Shown here: positions 6,797 to 14,275 of the stretch, piece after piece
Numbering within the stretch: position 1 is the stretch's first letter
How the letters are laid out: each line of letters opens with the position of its first letter
Origin: Bacteroidales bacterium
GTDB taxonomy: Bacteria > Bacteroidota > Bacteroidia > Bacteroidales > UBA12077
DNA length: 41,160 nt
Direction of reading: 5' to 3'
Assembly (NCBI GenBank): GCA_030611105.1
Contig: JAUWQL010000016.1
Span: forward strand, 1-41,160
Notes under the pieces: model-generated
Seen by the model: the letters and a program-made list of their open reading frames with translations, nothing else
Told to the model about the DNA's origin: nothing
Database searches by the model: none
Translations under genes and position numbers: made by a program

Positions 6797-8149
6797 CTAT
6801 TCTTTCTGAAGTATAAATTTCAAATAAACATATCCTAATATTGCTGCTATGAGCGATCCCATTAAAATTCCAAGTTTAGCTTGATTTTCTGCAAGACCTC
6901 TTAAAATGCCAATGTTTTCGTAGGCTAAATTACTTATAAATAAAGACATAGTAAATCCAATACCTCCTAACATTCCTGCCCCCAATATATGTTTCCATTT
7001 TATTTTATCAGGTAAAGCAGATAAGCCCAACTTAACAGTCAAGTAAGAGAATAAAAATATACCTATTATTTTACCGAAAATTAAACTTCCACTAATACCT
7101 AGAGTTAATGTATTTAAAGAATCAAGTCCTGCACCTTTTAGTACAACTCCTGCATTAGCAAAAGCAAATAATGGCATTACAATGTAGGTTACAAATCCAT
7201 GCAAATCATGTTCTAATTGCTGTAAAGGACTTTGTATTTTAAAAATCTGCGATTGCATATTATCTATTGAAGCAAGTTGTATATGCTGTAGAGCAACATC
7301 GTCTGTGCAGGGATTATTTTCAAAATCGTTAAGATTCCGTTTCATCCTAAATAAAAAATCTCCACAGTCAATTTTACGTGCAGAAGGTATTGAAAATGCA
7401 ATTAAAACTCCGGCAATAGTTGGATGTATCCCCGATTTTAGGAATAAAAACCAAATTATCCAGCCAATAATCATATAAAAAGGAATATATCTGATTCTTA
7501 ATTTATTTAATAAAAACAGAACAGCAAGCAGACCAAGAGCAATGAATAATAAGCTCCAATGTATTTCTGCACTGTAAAATACTGCAATTACTATAATGGC
7601 TCCAATATCATCAACTATTGCAAATGCAACCAAAAAGACTTTTAGGGCTAATGGAACACGCTTACCTAATAAACTCAGAATACCAAGTGAAAAGGCAATG
7701 TCGGTTGCCATAGGAATACCCCAACCTTCCTTTCCTAAACCATCTCCAACAAATAATAGAAATAGACTTGCAGGAACAAGCATTCCACCCACTGCAGCAA
7801 TAATTGGTAAAGCAGCTTTTTTTGGTGACGAAAGTTCTCCAACAAGTAATTCTCTTTTAATTTCTAATCCTACAAGGAAGAAGAAAATTGCCATTAACCC
7901 GTCATTTATCCATAGAATAATTGGTTTTGTTAAGTTAAAATGTTCAGATCCTAATGTGAAATTTTCTTTCCATAAAGATTCATATGAACTAGCCCATCCA
8001 GAGTTAGCAACGATTAGTGCTAAAATTGTTGCTGAAATTAATAATATACCTCCTGCTGATTCTATTTGTAAGAATCGTTTAAATGGTTGTCTTAGTCTAT
8101 CAAATGGATCTTTAATTTTATCATTCAGATAATCATAACGGTGAGTCAT
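6797..8149 (-). CDS. nhaA: Na+/H+ antiporter NhaA
   Basis: A 450-residue inner-membrane antiporter that expels Na+ (or Li+) in exchange for protons. Family hallmarks are 'LWINDGLMAIFFFLVGLEIKRE' starting near residue 79, 'MATDIAFSLG' with Asp150 (equivalent of E. coli Asp133), and 'FAIVDDIGAI' with Asp180-Asp181, the ion-binding pair equivalent to Asp163-Asp164. The protein is longer than E. coli NhaA (388 aa). Most of the surplus is a hydrophilic insert at about residues 255-315, which is common in Bacteroidota homologues. The 5' leader contains an 11-bp inverted repeat and a MITE-like element lies further upstream. A terminator follows at 6741-6766, so it is probably monocistronic. Confidence 0.96.
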   Translation of the reverse strand: MTHRYDYLNDKIKDPFDRLRQPFKRFLQIESAGGILLISATILALIVANSGWASSYESLWKENFTLGSEHFNLTKPIILWINDGLMAIFFFLVGLEIKRELLVGELSSPKKAALPIIAAVGGMLVPASLFLLFVGDGLGKEGWGIPMATDIAFSLGILSLLGKRVPLALKVFLVAFAIVDDIGAIIVIAVFYSAEIHWSLLFIALGLLAVLFLLNKLRIRYIPFYMIIGWIIWFLFLKSGIHPTIAGVLIAFSIPSARKIDCGDFLFRMKRNLNDFENNPCTDDVALQHIQLASIDNMQSQIFKIQSPLQQLEHDLHGFVTYIVMPLFAFANAGVVLKGAGLDSLNTLTLGISGSLIFGKIIGIFLFSYLTVKLGLSALPDKIKWKHILGAGMLGGIGFTMSLFISNLAYENIGILRGLAENQAKLGILMGSLIAAILGYVYLKFILQKE

Positions 8150-8163
8150 GCAATTGAGCTTTT

Positions 8164-8211
8164 ATGTTATTAAACTTTTTAAATTATGAAGTATTATTTC
8201 TTTAATAACAT
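8164..8211 (-). promoter_or_regulatory. Inverted repeat in the nhaA leader
   Basis: ATGTTATTAAA at 8164-8174 is perfectly inverted at 8201-8211 (11 bp, 26-nt spacer), just upstream of the nhaA start. It could be an operator or a leader hairpin. I recognise no known nhaA RNA motif in it. Confidence 0.3.
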
Positions 8212-8290
8212 GTCAATACGGTTAATTTGCATTTTTGTTCTAAATAGATGAAAAATAAATAATGATATATATCACCTAAATTGAATTAAT

Positions 8291-8553
8291 AACCTGAGTT
8301 CAGCATAAGATTCAATTTACAGAAAGCAAATAGAGTGTGAGATTTTAAGAATAAATCTTGCAGTAATAACGGGTTATTTCAAAAGGTTTCTTTTTTAAAG
8401 ATTACGCTATATTTACTTTCCCCTTGGGCATCATGGGATTTCTCATATACTTCCTCATATTTTTTTGAATTATCCCGATAGTTCTTCAAAAATATGACTT
8501 GCCTATGAAAAAAACCATGAAGCTGTAAAAGAATCTTATGCCGAACTCAGGTT
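8291..8553. mobile_element. MITE-like element, copy 1 (23-bp terminal inverted repeats, AACCTGAGTTC family)
   Basis: AACCTGAGTTCAGCATAAGA begins the left end (8291-8313) and is inverted at the right end (8531-8553) with 22 of 23 positions matching. The interior has no plausible gene. TTAATA occurs on both sides (8286-8291 and 8552-8557), a possible target duplication. The right end runs into the murU-like gene and supplies its last codons and stop. This element accounts for most of the gene-free stretch 8150-8535. A diverged second copy is at 14023-14250. Confidence 0.6.
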
Positions 8554-9264
8554 AATATATTTTTCTGCAACATCTAGCTTTTCAGAACTACCAATATCAA
8601 ACCAATAACCTTTATCATGTTGATAGGCTAATATTAGATTGCTTTTTGAAAGTTCAAGATAGTTTTGAACAATTGAAAATTTCCCGTTTTGCTTAATATT
8701 TTTAAAAATGGCTGGACTAATAATATGAATTCCACTAAAAGCCAATTTTTTAATATTATCAGAAGGTTTTGAGATTATTTTTTCTGAAGTCTTTGTATTT
8801 TCCCAACCCGATAATTCTTGTTTGTCATTAAAAATGAAATACCTGCTTGATGTCCTTTTTCTAACAGCTAATGTAGCAAGTGCTTTATTTTGATTATGAA
8901 AATCAAACATTCCTTTTAAATCAATGTTGCTAATTACATCAACATTATGCACAATGAAAGCTTCATTGCTATTAAAAAACCAGGAAGCCTTTTTTAAACC
9001 GCCACCTGTACCCAATAATTCATTTGTTTCATCGGAGATTTCAATTCGAATTCCAAAATTGTTGTTGGAGTTTAAAAAATCAATGATTTGATCGGCAAGA
9101 TAATGAACGTTTACAATAATTTCTTTTACACCAATACTTATCAGGTTTTTAATAACTAATTCAATCATAGGTGTTCCGTTAACCGGAACCAATGCTTTAG
9201 GTGTATTATCAGTTAAAGGTTTTAATCTTGTGCCTTTCCCTGCCGCAAAAATCATTGCTTTCAT
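8536..9264 (-). CDS. murU: Sugar nucleotidyltransferase, MurU-like (MurNAc-1-P uridylyltransferase candidate)
   Basis: A 242-residue cytoplasmic NTP_transferase. The nucleotide-binding signature is 'MIFAAGKGTRLKPLTDNTPK' (residues 4-23). 'GTGGGLKKASWFF' (about 91-103) is the base/sugar loop, 'IVHNVDVI' (about 109-116) supplies the metal-binding Asp in the usual 'N-x-D' form, and 'WFDIGSSEKL' near the C-terminus is the second metal site. Size and pattern fit MurU and short glucose/mannose-1-P transferases. The MurU assignment rests on context: it is the last gene of an overlapping operon with an AmgK-like kinase, the known partner that makes MurNAc-1-P. It could instead make another NDP-sugar. 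The final residues (NLSSA) and the stop are encoded by the terminal repeat of the element at 8291-8553, so the original C-terminus may have been replaced. Confidence 0.8.
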   Translation of the reverse strand: MKAMIFAAGKGTRLKPLTDNTPKALVPVNGTPMIELVIKNLISIGVKEIIVNVHYLADQIIDFLNSNNNFGIRIEISDETNELLGTGGGLKKASWFFNSNEAFIVHNVDVISNIDLKGMFDFHNQNKALATLAVRKRTSSRYFIFNDKQELSGWENTKTSEKIISKPSDNIKKLAFSGIHIISPAIFKNIKQNGKFSIVQNYLELSKSNLILAYQHDKGYWFDIGSSEKLDVAEKYINLSSA

Positions 9265-9677
9265 GAGCGTTCCATTTTTAAAATATCTTGCTCAATATGA
9301 TTGACTGTAATATTAATATCAAAATCCTTTTTAAGGTGTTGTGAAAGATTTCCGGCACAATATACCGAACGATGTTGTCCGCCTGTGCAGCCAAAGCTGA
9401 CCATCAAATGTGTGAATTCACGTTTAATATATTTTTTTACGGATTGATCAACAATTGCAAAAATATGGTTTAAGAATTCTGACATTTCCGGTTCATTTTC
9501 AAAAAACTGAATAACTTCTTTATCCTGTCCCGTAAGATTCTTGTATTTTTCATATCTTCCAGGATTATGAATTGATCTGCAGTCAAAAATGAATCCTCCG
9601 CCATTTCCTGAATTATCTACAGGCAGCATACGTTTATATGAAAAACTATTTATTGTAACTGTTAATTTATTATTCAT
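9261..9677 (-). CDS. Free-standing RapZ C-terminal domain protein
   Basis: A 138-residue protein that corresponds only to the C-terminal half of RapZ. The diagnostic stretch 'VSFGCTGGQHRSVYCAGNLS' (about 98-117) matches the 'G-C-T-G-G-x-H-R-S-V-Y' core. 'FIFDCRSIHNPGRYEKYKNL' (about 29-48) matches the 'F-D-x-R-x-x-x-N-P' segment. The N-terminal P-loop ATPase domain of enterobacterial RapZ is absent. In E. coli the C-terminal domain binds glucosamine-6-phosphate and the small RNA GlmZ, linking amino-sugar level to GlmS synthesis. Here the gene overlaps its neighbours by 4 bp on both sides, sitting between the AmgK-like kinase and the MurU-like transferase. A role as an amino-sugar sensor for that salvage pathway is my inference; RNA binding is untested. 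Confidence 0.88.
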   Translation of the reverse strand: MNNKLTVTINSFSYKRMLPVDNSGNGGGFIFDCRSIHNPGRYEKYKNLTGQDKEVIQFFENEPEMSEFLNHIFAIVDQSVKKYIKREFTHLMVSFGCTGGQHRSVYCAGNLSQHLKKDFDINITVNHIEQDILKMERS

Positions 9678-10687
9678 CTATTTATAATTTGAGTAATAAT
9701 TTGTTTTAATTCAGGCATCTTATCAAGTATGTCAATCTTATCTTTTAAATAAACTAAATTACTGATTGCTAAAGGAATGCTTTCAATAAAGTGATCTTTC
9801 TTTTCGATTAATCCACGTAAACCATAAGCTCCTAATGTTTGCAAAACCCTTATTAATGCAAATGCAAAATAATATTCAATAAATTCATCTTTATTTATTG
9901 GGGCAAATTGCTTAGCAACTTGAATATAATGATCTAGCAATTGATTTTTGATATGTTCAGGAATTTCGGCTTTTGCCTGAAATAAAAGAGATGCTAAATC
10001 ATATTGTAATGGTCCTTTTCGTCCACCCTGGTAATCGATAAACCAGGGTTGATTGTTTACTAATAAGATATTTCTTGCCTGAAAATCACGAAACATGAAA
10101 TAATTATTATCCACAGTTAACAGGTACTTAGTGAAAAAATCAAAATCTGAATTTATTTTTTCTTGATTATAACTTAATTTCAAAGCATCTGCATAATTTG
10201 TTTTGAAATAATTCAAGTCAAATTTTATAGCATTCTTATCGAATTCAGAATAGGGGTAACATTTTGAAAAGTCAAAATTACTGCCGGCAATAATTTGTAT
10301 TCGTATTAATTCCTGAATTACTTTTTTATAGATTTCTAAAGCTTTAACAGGAAATTTATTTCCTGTTTTGTTAGCAATTAACCATGAAAGAAGTTGATTA
10401 TCTCCCAAATCCTGAATCAAATAAATATTTTCATCTGGTTTTTCACAATATATTGCAGGAACATTTATTCCTGATTCCAGAAACTGATTTGTAAAATCAA
10501 TGAAAGCAATATTTTCTTTGTAATTATCATTGTAAACTCCAATTGCAGTAGTATCCTTTTTCTGTATGCGGTAATAAATACGCTTGGATCCTGAGTGAGG
10601 AAGCTTTTGAATACTTTCAGGGTTTGAGCCACACCAGTCTTTAAATAATGAACTTAATTTGTTTTCTATGTTGGCGATTTGATTCAT
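9674..10687 (-). CDS. amgK: APH-family sugar kinase, AmgK-like (anomeric MurNAc/GlcNAc kinase candidate)
   Basis: A 337-residue cytoplasmic kinase of the aminoglycoside phosphotransferase superfamily. 'HSGSKRIYYRIQ' (about 31-42) is the N-lobe glycine-rich region. 'FMFRDFQARNILL' (about 198-210) is the Brenner-type catalytic loop, with the H-x-D-x-x-x-x-N motif appearing as R-D-F-Q-A-R-N. 'WFIDYQGGRKGPLQYDLASL' (about 215-234) supplies the metal-binding Asp. The 'F-R-D-F-Q-A-R-N' and 'I-D-Y-Q-G' variants are characteristic of AmgK rather than antibiotic-resistance enzymes. AmgK phosphorylates C1 of MurNAc or GlcNAc, and MurU then makes the UDP-sugar, bypassing GlcN-6-P. It is the first gene of the three-gene overlapping operon, which fits that pathway. 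The substrate is inferred. Confidence 0.82.
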   Translation of the reverse strand: MNQIANIENKLSSLFKDWCGSNPESIQKLPHSGSKRIYYRIQKKDTTAIGVYNDNYKENIAFIDFTNQFLESGINVPAIYCEKPDENIYLIQDLGDNQLLSWLIANKTGNKFPVKALEIYKKVIQELIRIQIIAGSNFDFSKCYPYSEFDKNAIKFDLNYFKTNYADALKLSYNQEKINSDFDFFTKYLLTVDNNYFMFRDFQARNILLVNNQPWFIDYQGGRKGPLQYDLASLLFQAKAEIPEHIKNQLLDHYIQVAKQFAPINKDEFIEYYFAFALIRVLQTLGAYGLRGLIEKKDHFIESIPLAISNLVYLKDKIDILDKMPELKQIITQIINR

Positions 10688-10836
10688 TTATCCGAAAAAG
10701 TAAACTAAAACTACAATTTTTGATAAAGATAATAAGTTGATATATTTATTGTTTAATATTTGTTTAAAATTAATTTTGTTGTTATCCAATATAATTAATA
10801 AATTTAGAAACAAGTTTAATAAGTAAATTAGATAAT

Positions 10837-11292
10837 ATGAGAATAGAATTATATAGCTCCGAATATTTAAATATTGTTGAGTTAAATACAACAGGTGATA
10901 ATGAAAATTATATAAAAGGAGATTCTGAATCTAAATATTTAGAAAGTGAGGTATTTAACCTGTTTGCAAATTGTTTTGAAAATGCAAATAAGCTTTACGA
11001 ATTTTTTGGAGCTACGAAATATAATGCGCGAAAAATTGTTCCTTTACGAAATGAGTTGATCAATAAATTAGAGACTTTGCAGAACATTAAAAGTCTCGAA
11101 GATTTTCAAAATTATTTAGATCAGGTTTTTCTGGGACAAGAATTTATTGACGAACTCAGAGTGGAGGATAATAAATGGACAGAGAAATGGGAATTTTATC
11201 TGGATAAACTTATTCTGGTTAATAAGGGAATTATCGAAATGACTGATAAATGTATTGAAGAACAACAAGTTCTGTGGGTTATAGGTTACTAA
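10837..11292 (+). CDS. Hypothetical helical protein
   Basis: A 151-residue acidic, soluble protein without signal peptide, membrane helix or metal motif. From about residue 35 it is predicted by eye to be nearly all helical ('VFNLFANCFENANKLYEFFG', 'LINKLETLQNIKSLEDFQNY'). I do not recognise the family. The ATG is preceded by an A/T-rich leader without Shine-Dalgarno, as usual for this phylum. It is divergently oriented from the amgK-like operon (149 bp between starts) and no terminator follows directly. Codon use looks like that of its neighbours. Confidence 0.65.
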   Translation: MRIELYSSEYLNIVELNTTGDNENYIKGDSESKYLESEVFNLFANCFENANKLYEFFGATKYNARKIVPLRNELINKLETLQNIKSLEDFQNYLDQVFLGQEFIDELRVEDNKWTEKWEFYLDKLILVNKGIIEMTDKCIEEQQVLWVIGY

Positions 11293-11433
11293 ATTGAATA
11301 TATTGTGTAAAATAGAAAACTATTATTTTTTGGTTTAACAGGCTTTAGAAATTATTTATTTTATAAAAGTGTTAAAAAACACAATAAAATAAATTTTTTA
11401 CTGTTTTAATATTATGAATAGCAAATTATGTTA

Positions 11434-11441
11434 TATATTTG
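11434..11441 (+). promoter_or_regulatory. TAnnTTTG-type promoter box upstream of the candidate small RNA
   Basis: TATATTTG exactly matches the Bacteroidota -7 consensus TAnnTTTG. The -33 TTG-type box is not clear. Transcription would begin at about 11446-11450, roughly 85-90 nt before the strong terminator ending at 11535, with no coding sequence between. Confidence 0.45.
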
Positions 11442-11446
11442 CTATG

Positions 11447-11535
11447 AATAAATAAGGCTATTATTCTACTTCATTATAATAGCAAGGTTAATAAATTAGA
11501 GTGTTAGCATCCCGGGGGGCCGGGATGTTTTTTTT
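11447..11535 (+). ncRNA. Candidate small RNA with two hairpins
   Basis: A transcript from the TATATTTG box to the T-tract would contain a first hairpin GCTATTAT/ATAATAGC (11457-11464 and 11476-11483, 11-nt loop). A single-stranded A/T-rich linker follows, then the GC-rich terminator hairpin. The only ATG is followed after two codons by TAA, so it does not encode a protein. The nearest upstream gene ends at 11292, ~215 bp from the terminator, and the next gene starts at 11805. This isolated promoter-terminator unit is therefore best explained as an independent small RNA. A readthrough terminator of the 10837 gene is the main alternative. Confidence 0.45.
11508..11535 (+). terminator. Strong rho-independent terminator
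   Basis: CATCCCGG (11508-11515), loop GGGG, CCGGGATG (11520-11527), then eight T (11528-11535). This is unusually GC-rich for this sequence. Confidence 0.88.
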
Positions 11536-11591
11536 ATCCATTTTTTAAGTTATCCCAATTCTTCTTCAAAATGTTGTCCCGATTAAATCGG

Positions 11592-11697
11592 GATGGTGTC
11601 TTGAAATTTAGAATGGTTAATGCCGTTATTATTTATTTTCGCAAATATGGTATTTTGAATAATAAACGGTATTAAACCATTTACAAAAATCACCATC
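11592..11697. repeat. Long imperfect inverted repeat
   Basis: GATGGTG (11592-11598) pairs with CACCATC (11691-11697). The inner arms AATGGTTAATGCCGTTATTA (from 11612) and 11658-11682 pair with a few bulges, giving a ~106-bp imperfect palindrome. A short perfect palindrome TCCCGATTAAATCGGGA (11577-11593) abuts it. Together with the candidate small RNA it accounts for the gene-free stretch 11293-11804. It could be a degenerate mobile element or a leader structure of the peptidase gene. Confidence 0.45.
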
Positions 11698-11804
11698 TAA
11701 AAAAATGTTGTTATATTATAATCTGTTTTATAAGATTTTATACTTATTAACTGATTTATTATCTTTAAAAACATTTTTAAACTTTTAACCATAAAATAAA
11801 TCAC

Positions 11805-13913
11805 ATGAAGAAACTTACACTATTGTTAATTGTAACCAGTACGGTAATTTTTAGTTGTACTGACCAAGGAGGAAAAACGAGTGCTGAGAATCCTTTCTTA
11901 GCTGAGTTTGATACTCCTTTTCAGGTACCTCCTTTCGATATAATTGATACTACACATTATATTCCGGCATTTAAGGCTGGTATTACGCAAGAAAAAGCAG
12001 AAATAGATGCGATAATTAATAATCAGGAAGAACCAAATTTTAAAAATACTATTATCCCTTTCGATCAATCGGGAGAGATTTTACGTAGAGCACGAGTATT
12101 TTACAGTTTAAATTCTGCTAATACGAATCCAACACTACAGAAAATTGCACGTGAATTAACTCCACTTATGTCGGCTCACCGAAATGAGATTGGATTAAAT
12201 CAAGATTTATTTAAAAGAATAAAAGCAGTTTATGATAAACGGGGAAGCTTGGGATTAGATCAGGAACAAATGAGAGTGGTTGAAAAATATTATCGTGATT
12301 TTGAAAGAAATGGTGCTGCACTCCCCGAAGAACAAAGAGAAGAACTAAAGAAGATAAATGAACAACTATCGATGCTTTCATTAAAGTTTGGAGAGAACTT
12401 ATTAGCGGAAAATAACGATTATAAATTAATTATTGAAAACGAAGAAGACCTTATTGGCTTACCTAAAGGAGTTGTTTTTGCTGCAAATGAAAAGGCTAAA
12501 CAAGATGAAATGGAAGGTAAATGGGTATTTACTCTACAAAAACCTAGTTGGATTCCTTTTCTCACCTATTCGCAAAAAAGAGAACTTCGAGAAAAAATTT
12601 ATAAAGCATATTACCATAGGGGTGATAACGACAATAAAAATGATAGTAAAGAGATAATTGCAGAAGTTGTTACCTTACGTGACCAGCGTGCGAAATTACT
12701 TGGATATGAAAATTACGCTGAATATGTAATTGATAATAATATGGCAAAAACCCCGGAAAATGTTTATGATTTTTTACATAAAGTTTGGGAACCAGCATTA
12801 GAAGTTTCGAAAAAAGAACGTGATGAAATACAAAAAATAATTGATGCTGAAGGTGGAAACTTTAAACTCCAATCATGGGATTGGTGGTATTATACCGAGA
12901 AATTACGGAAACAAAAATATGATTTAGACAAAGAGGAGTTAAAACAATATTTCTCATTAGATAATGTGCGTGAAGGAATATTTCATGTTGCTAATAAACT
13001 TTATGGATTAACATTCGAAGAAAGATTGGATATTCCTGTTTATCATGAGGAAGTAAAAGTATATGAAGTAAAAGAAGCTGACGGATCTCACTTATCAATT
13101 CTTTATATTGACAGCTATCCACGTCCTGGAAAAAGGGGAGGAGCTTGGTGTGGTGCTATGAGAAGTGGTGCGTACGAAGATGGTGAAAAGATTTATCCCG
13201 TAGTATATATTGTTACTAATTTTACGCGTCCGATAGGAGATATGCCGGCATTATTAAGTTGGGATGAAACAACAACTTTTTTCCATGAATTTGGTCATGC
13301 ATTGCATAATTTCTTTGCTGATGGTCATTACAGAAGAACTTCTCGTGACGTTCCAAGAGATTATGTTGAATTACCTGCTCAAGTAATGGAGAACTGGGCA
13401 GGTGAAGCCGAGGTATTAAAAGCTTATGCTAAACATTACGAAACAGGAGAAGTTATTCCTGACGAGTTAATTGAAAAGATTCAAAAGAGCGGACACTTTA
13501 ACCAGGGATTTGCAACCGTTGAGTATGTAGCAGCCTCATTACTTGATTTAGAATGGCATACTATTGAAAATACTGAAAACATAGATGTTAATGCTTTTGA
13601 AAAGGCGGCTATGGATGAAATCGGATTAATTGATGAAATTATTCCAAGATATCGAAGCACTTATTTTTCGCATATTTTTAGTGGTGGATATTCTGCAGGA
13701 TACTACGTTTATTTATGGGCTGAGGTGCTAGACTCTGATGCATTCAATGCATTTAAGGAAAGCGGAGATTTATATAACCAGGAATTAGCAGCAAAATTCA
13801 GAAAACATGTTTTGGCTGAAAATGGAATGGGTGAAGGAATGGAACAATATTTAAAATTTCGCGGTAAGGAACCAACAATTGATGCATTACTGGAGAAACG
13901 AGGATTAAAATAA
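11805..13913 (+). CDS. dcp: M3-family metallopeptidase, Dcp-like peptidyl-dipeptidase lipoprotein
   Basis: A 702-residue zinc peptidase. The N-terminus carries a lipoprotein signal peptide with lipobox VIFSC (Cys18), so it is anchored to the outer membrane or faces the periplasm, unlike cytoplasmic E. coli Dcp. The zinc motif is HEFGH, with His494, Glu495 and His498. The third ligand Glu522 lies in 'YVELPAQVMENW', the spacing expected for M3 thimet-type enzymes. The N-terminal 'NPFLAEFDTPFQVPPFD' region and the overall length fit the Dcp branch, which removes C-terminal dipeptides from short peptides. It likely degrades peptides for nutrition. A hairpin terminator follows at 13933-13960. Confidence 0.93.
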   Translation: MKKLTLLLIVTSTVIFSCTDQGGKTSAENPFLAEFDTPFQVPPFDIIDTTHYIPAFKAGITQEKAEIDAIINNQEEPNFKNTIIPFDQSGEILRRARVFYSLNSANTNPTLQKIARELTPLMSAHRNEIGLNQDLFKRIKAVYDKRGSLGLDQEQMRVVEKYYRDFERNGAALPEEQREELKKINEQLSMLSLKFGENLLAENNDYKLIIENEEDLIGLPKGVVFAANEKAKQDEMEGKWVFTLQKPSWIPFLTYSQKRELREKIYKAYYHRGDNDNKNDSKEIIAEVVTLRDQRAKLLGYENYAEYVIDNNMAKTPENVYDFLHKVWEPALEVSKKERDEIQKIIDAEGGNFKLQSWDWWYYTEKLRKQKYDLDKEELKQYFSLDNVREGIFHVANKLYGLTFEERLDIPVYHEEVKVYEVKEADGSHLSILYIDSYPRPGKRGGAWCGAMRSGAYEDGEKIYPVVYIVTNFTRPIGDMPALLSWDETTTFFHEFGHALHNFFADGHYRRTSRDVPRDYVELPAQVMENWAGEAEVLKAYAKHYETGEVIPDELIEKIQKSGHFNQGFATVEYVAASLLDLEWHTIENTENIDVNAFEKAAMDEIGLIDEIIPRYRSTYFSHIFSGGYSAGYYVYLWAEVLDSDAFNAFKESGDLYNQELAAKFRKHVLAENGMGEGMEQYLKFRGKEPTIDALLEKRGLK

Positions 13914-13932
13914 TAATCTTTTAATATTAAAT

Positions 13933-13960
13933 AAAAGTGCAGCCAATTGGTTGCACTTTT
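13933..13960 (+). terminator. Terminator after the M3 peptidase gene (possibly bidirectional)
   Basis: A near-perfect palindrome: AAAAGTGCAGCCAA (13933-13946) pairs with TTGGTTGCACTTTT (13947-13960) with one G-T wobble. T-runs on the plus strand and A-runs on the other side allow termination in both directions. Confidence 0.75.
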
Positions 13961-14022
13961 TTATTTTAATTTAAAAGAGGCTGCCTTTTTCGATAGCCCC
14001 GCTCCAGTTAAATAATGCTTTT

Positions 14023-14250
14023 AACCTGAGCTCAACTTAAGATAATAATTCTATATGTCTAAAAATTATCAGTTTAGGATATTGTTTTTTTGTGGTTCTT
14101 TTGTGTCTTAGTGATTTAGTGGCAGGGAAAAGTTGAAAATTTTGCCACAAAGACACTAACCTGCTTGCCCGCAGGCAAGAACACCAAGAATCACTAACGC
14201 TTTATTCGTAAGATACTAAATTACTAAAAGTTTTATATCGAACTCAGATT
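14023..14250. mobile_element. MITE-like element, copy 2 (degenerate, AACCTGAGTTC family)
   Basis: The left end AACCTGAGCTCAACTTAAGA (from 14023) matches the left end of the element at 8291 with about three changes. The right end (about 14236-14250, TATCGAACTCAGATT) is an imperfect inverse of it. Inside is an inner inverted repeat built on GTGTCTTAGTG and GCCACAAAGACAC. It also contains a small GC-rich hairpin CTTGCC-CGCA-GGCAAG (about 14164-14179). It fills most of the gene-free stretch 13914-14275 and ends 26 bp short of the btuG stop. No ORF is credible. Confidence 0.5.
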
Positions 14251-14275
14251 TTTAATTATAGATGAACCAATAATT

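Noticed and set aside
7596-8132. 178-residue open frame on the plus strand opposite nhaA
   Set aside because: It is antisense to conserved NhaA codons, its translation has low complexity without domains, and codon use is unlike neighbouring genes.
10688-10891. Short hydrophobic minus-strand frame in the divergent region before the amgK-like gene
   Set aside because: Leu/Ile/Tyr/Asn-rich translation of A/T-rich intergenic DNA overlapping the start of the 10837 gene; no support as a gene.
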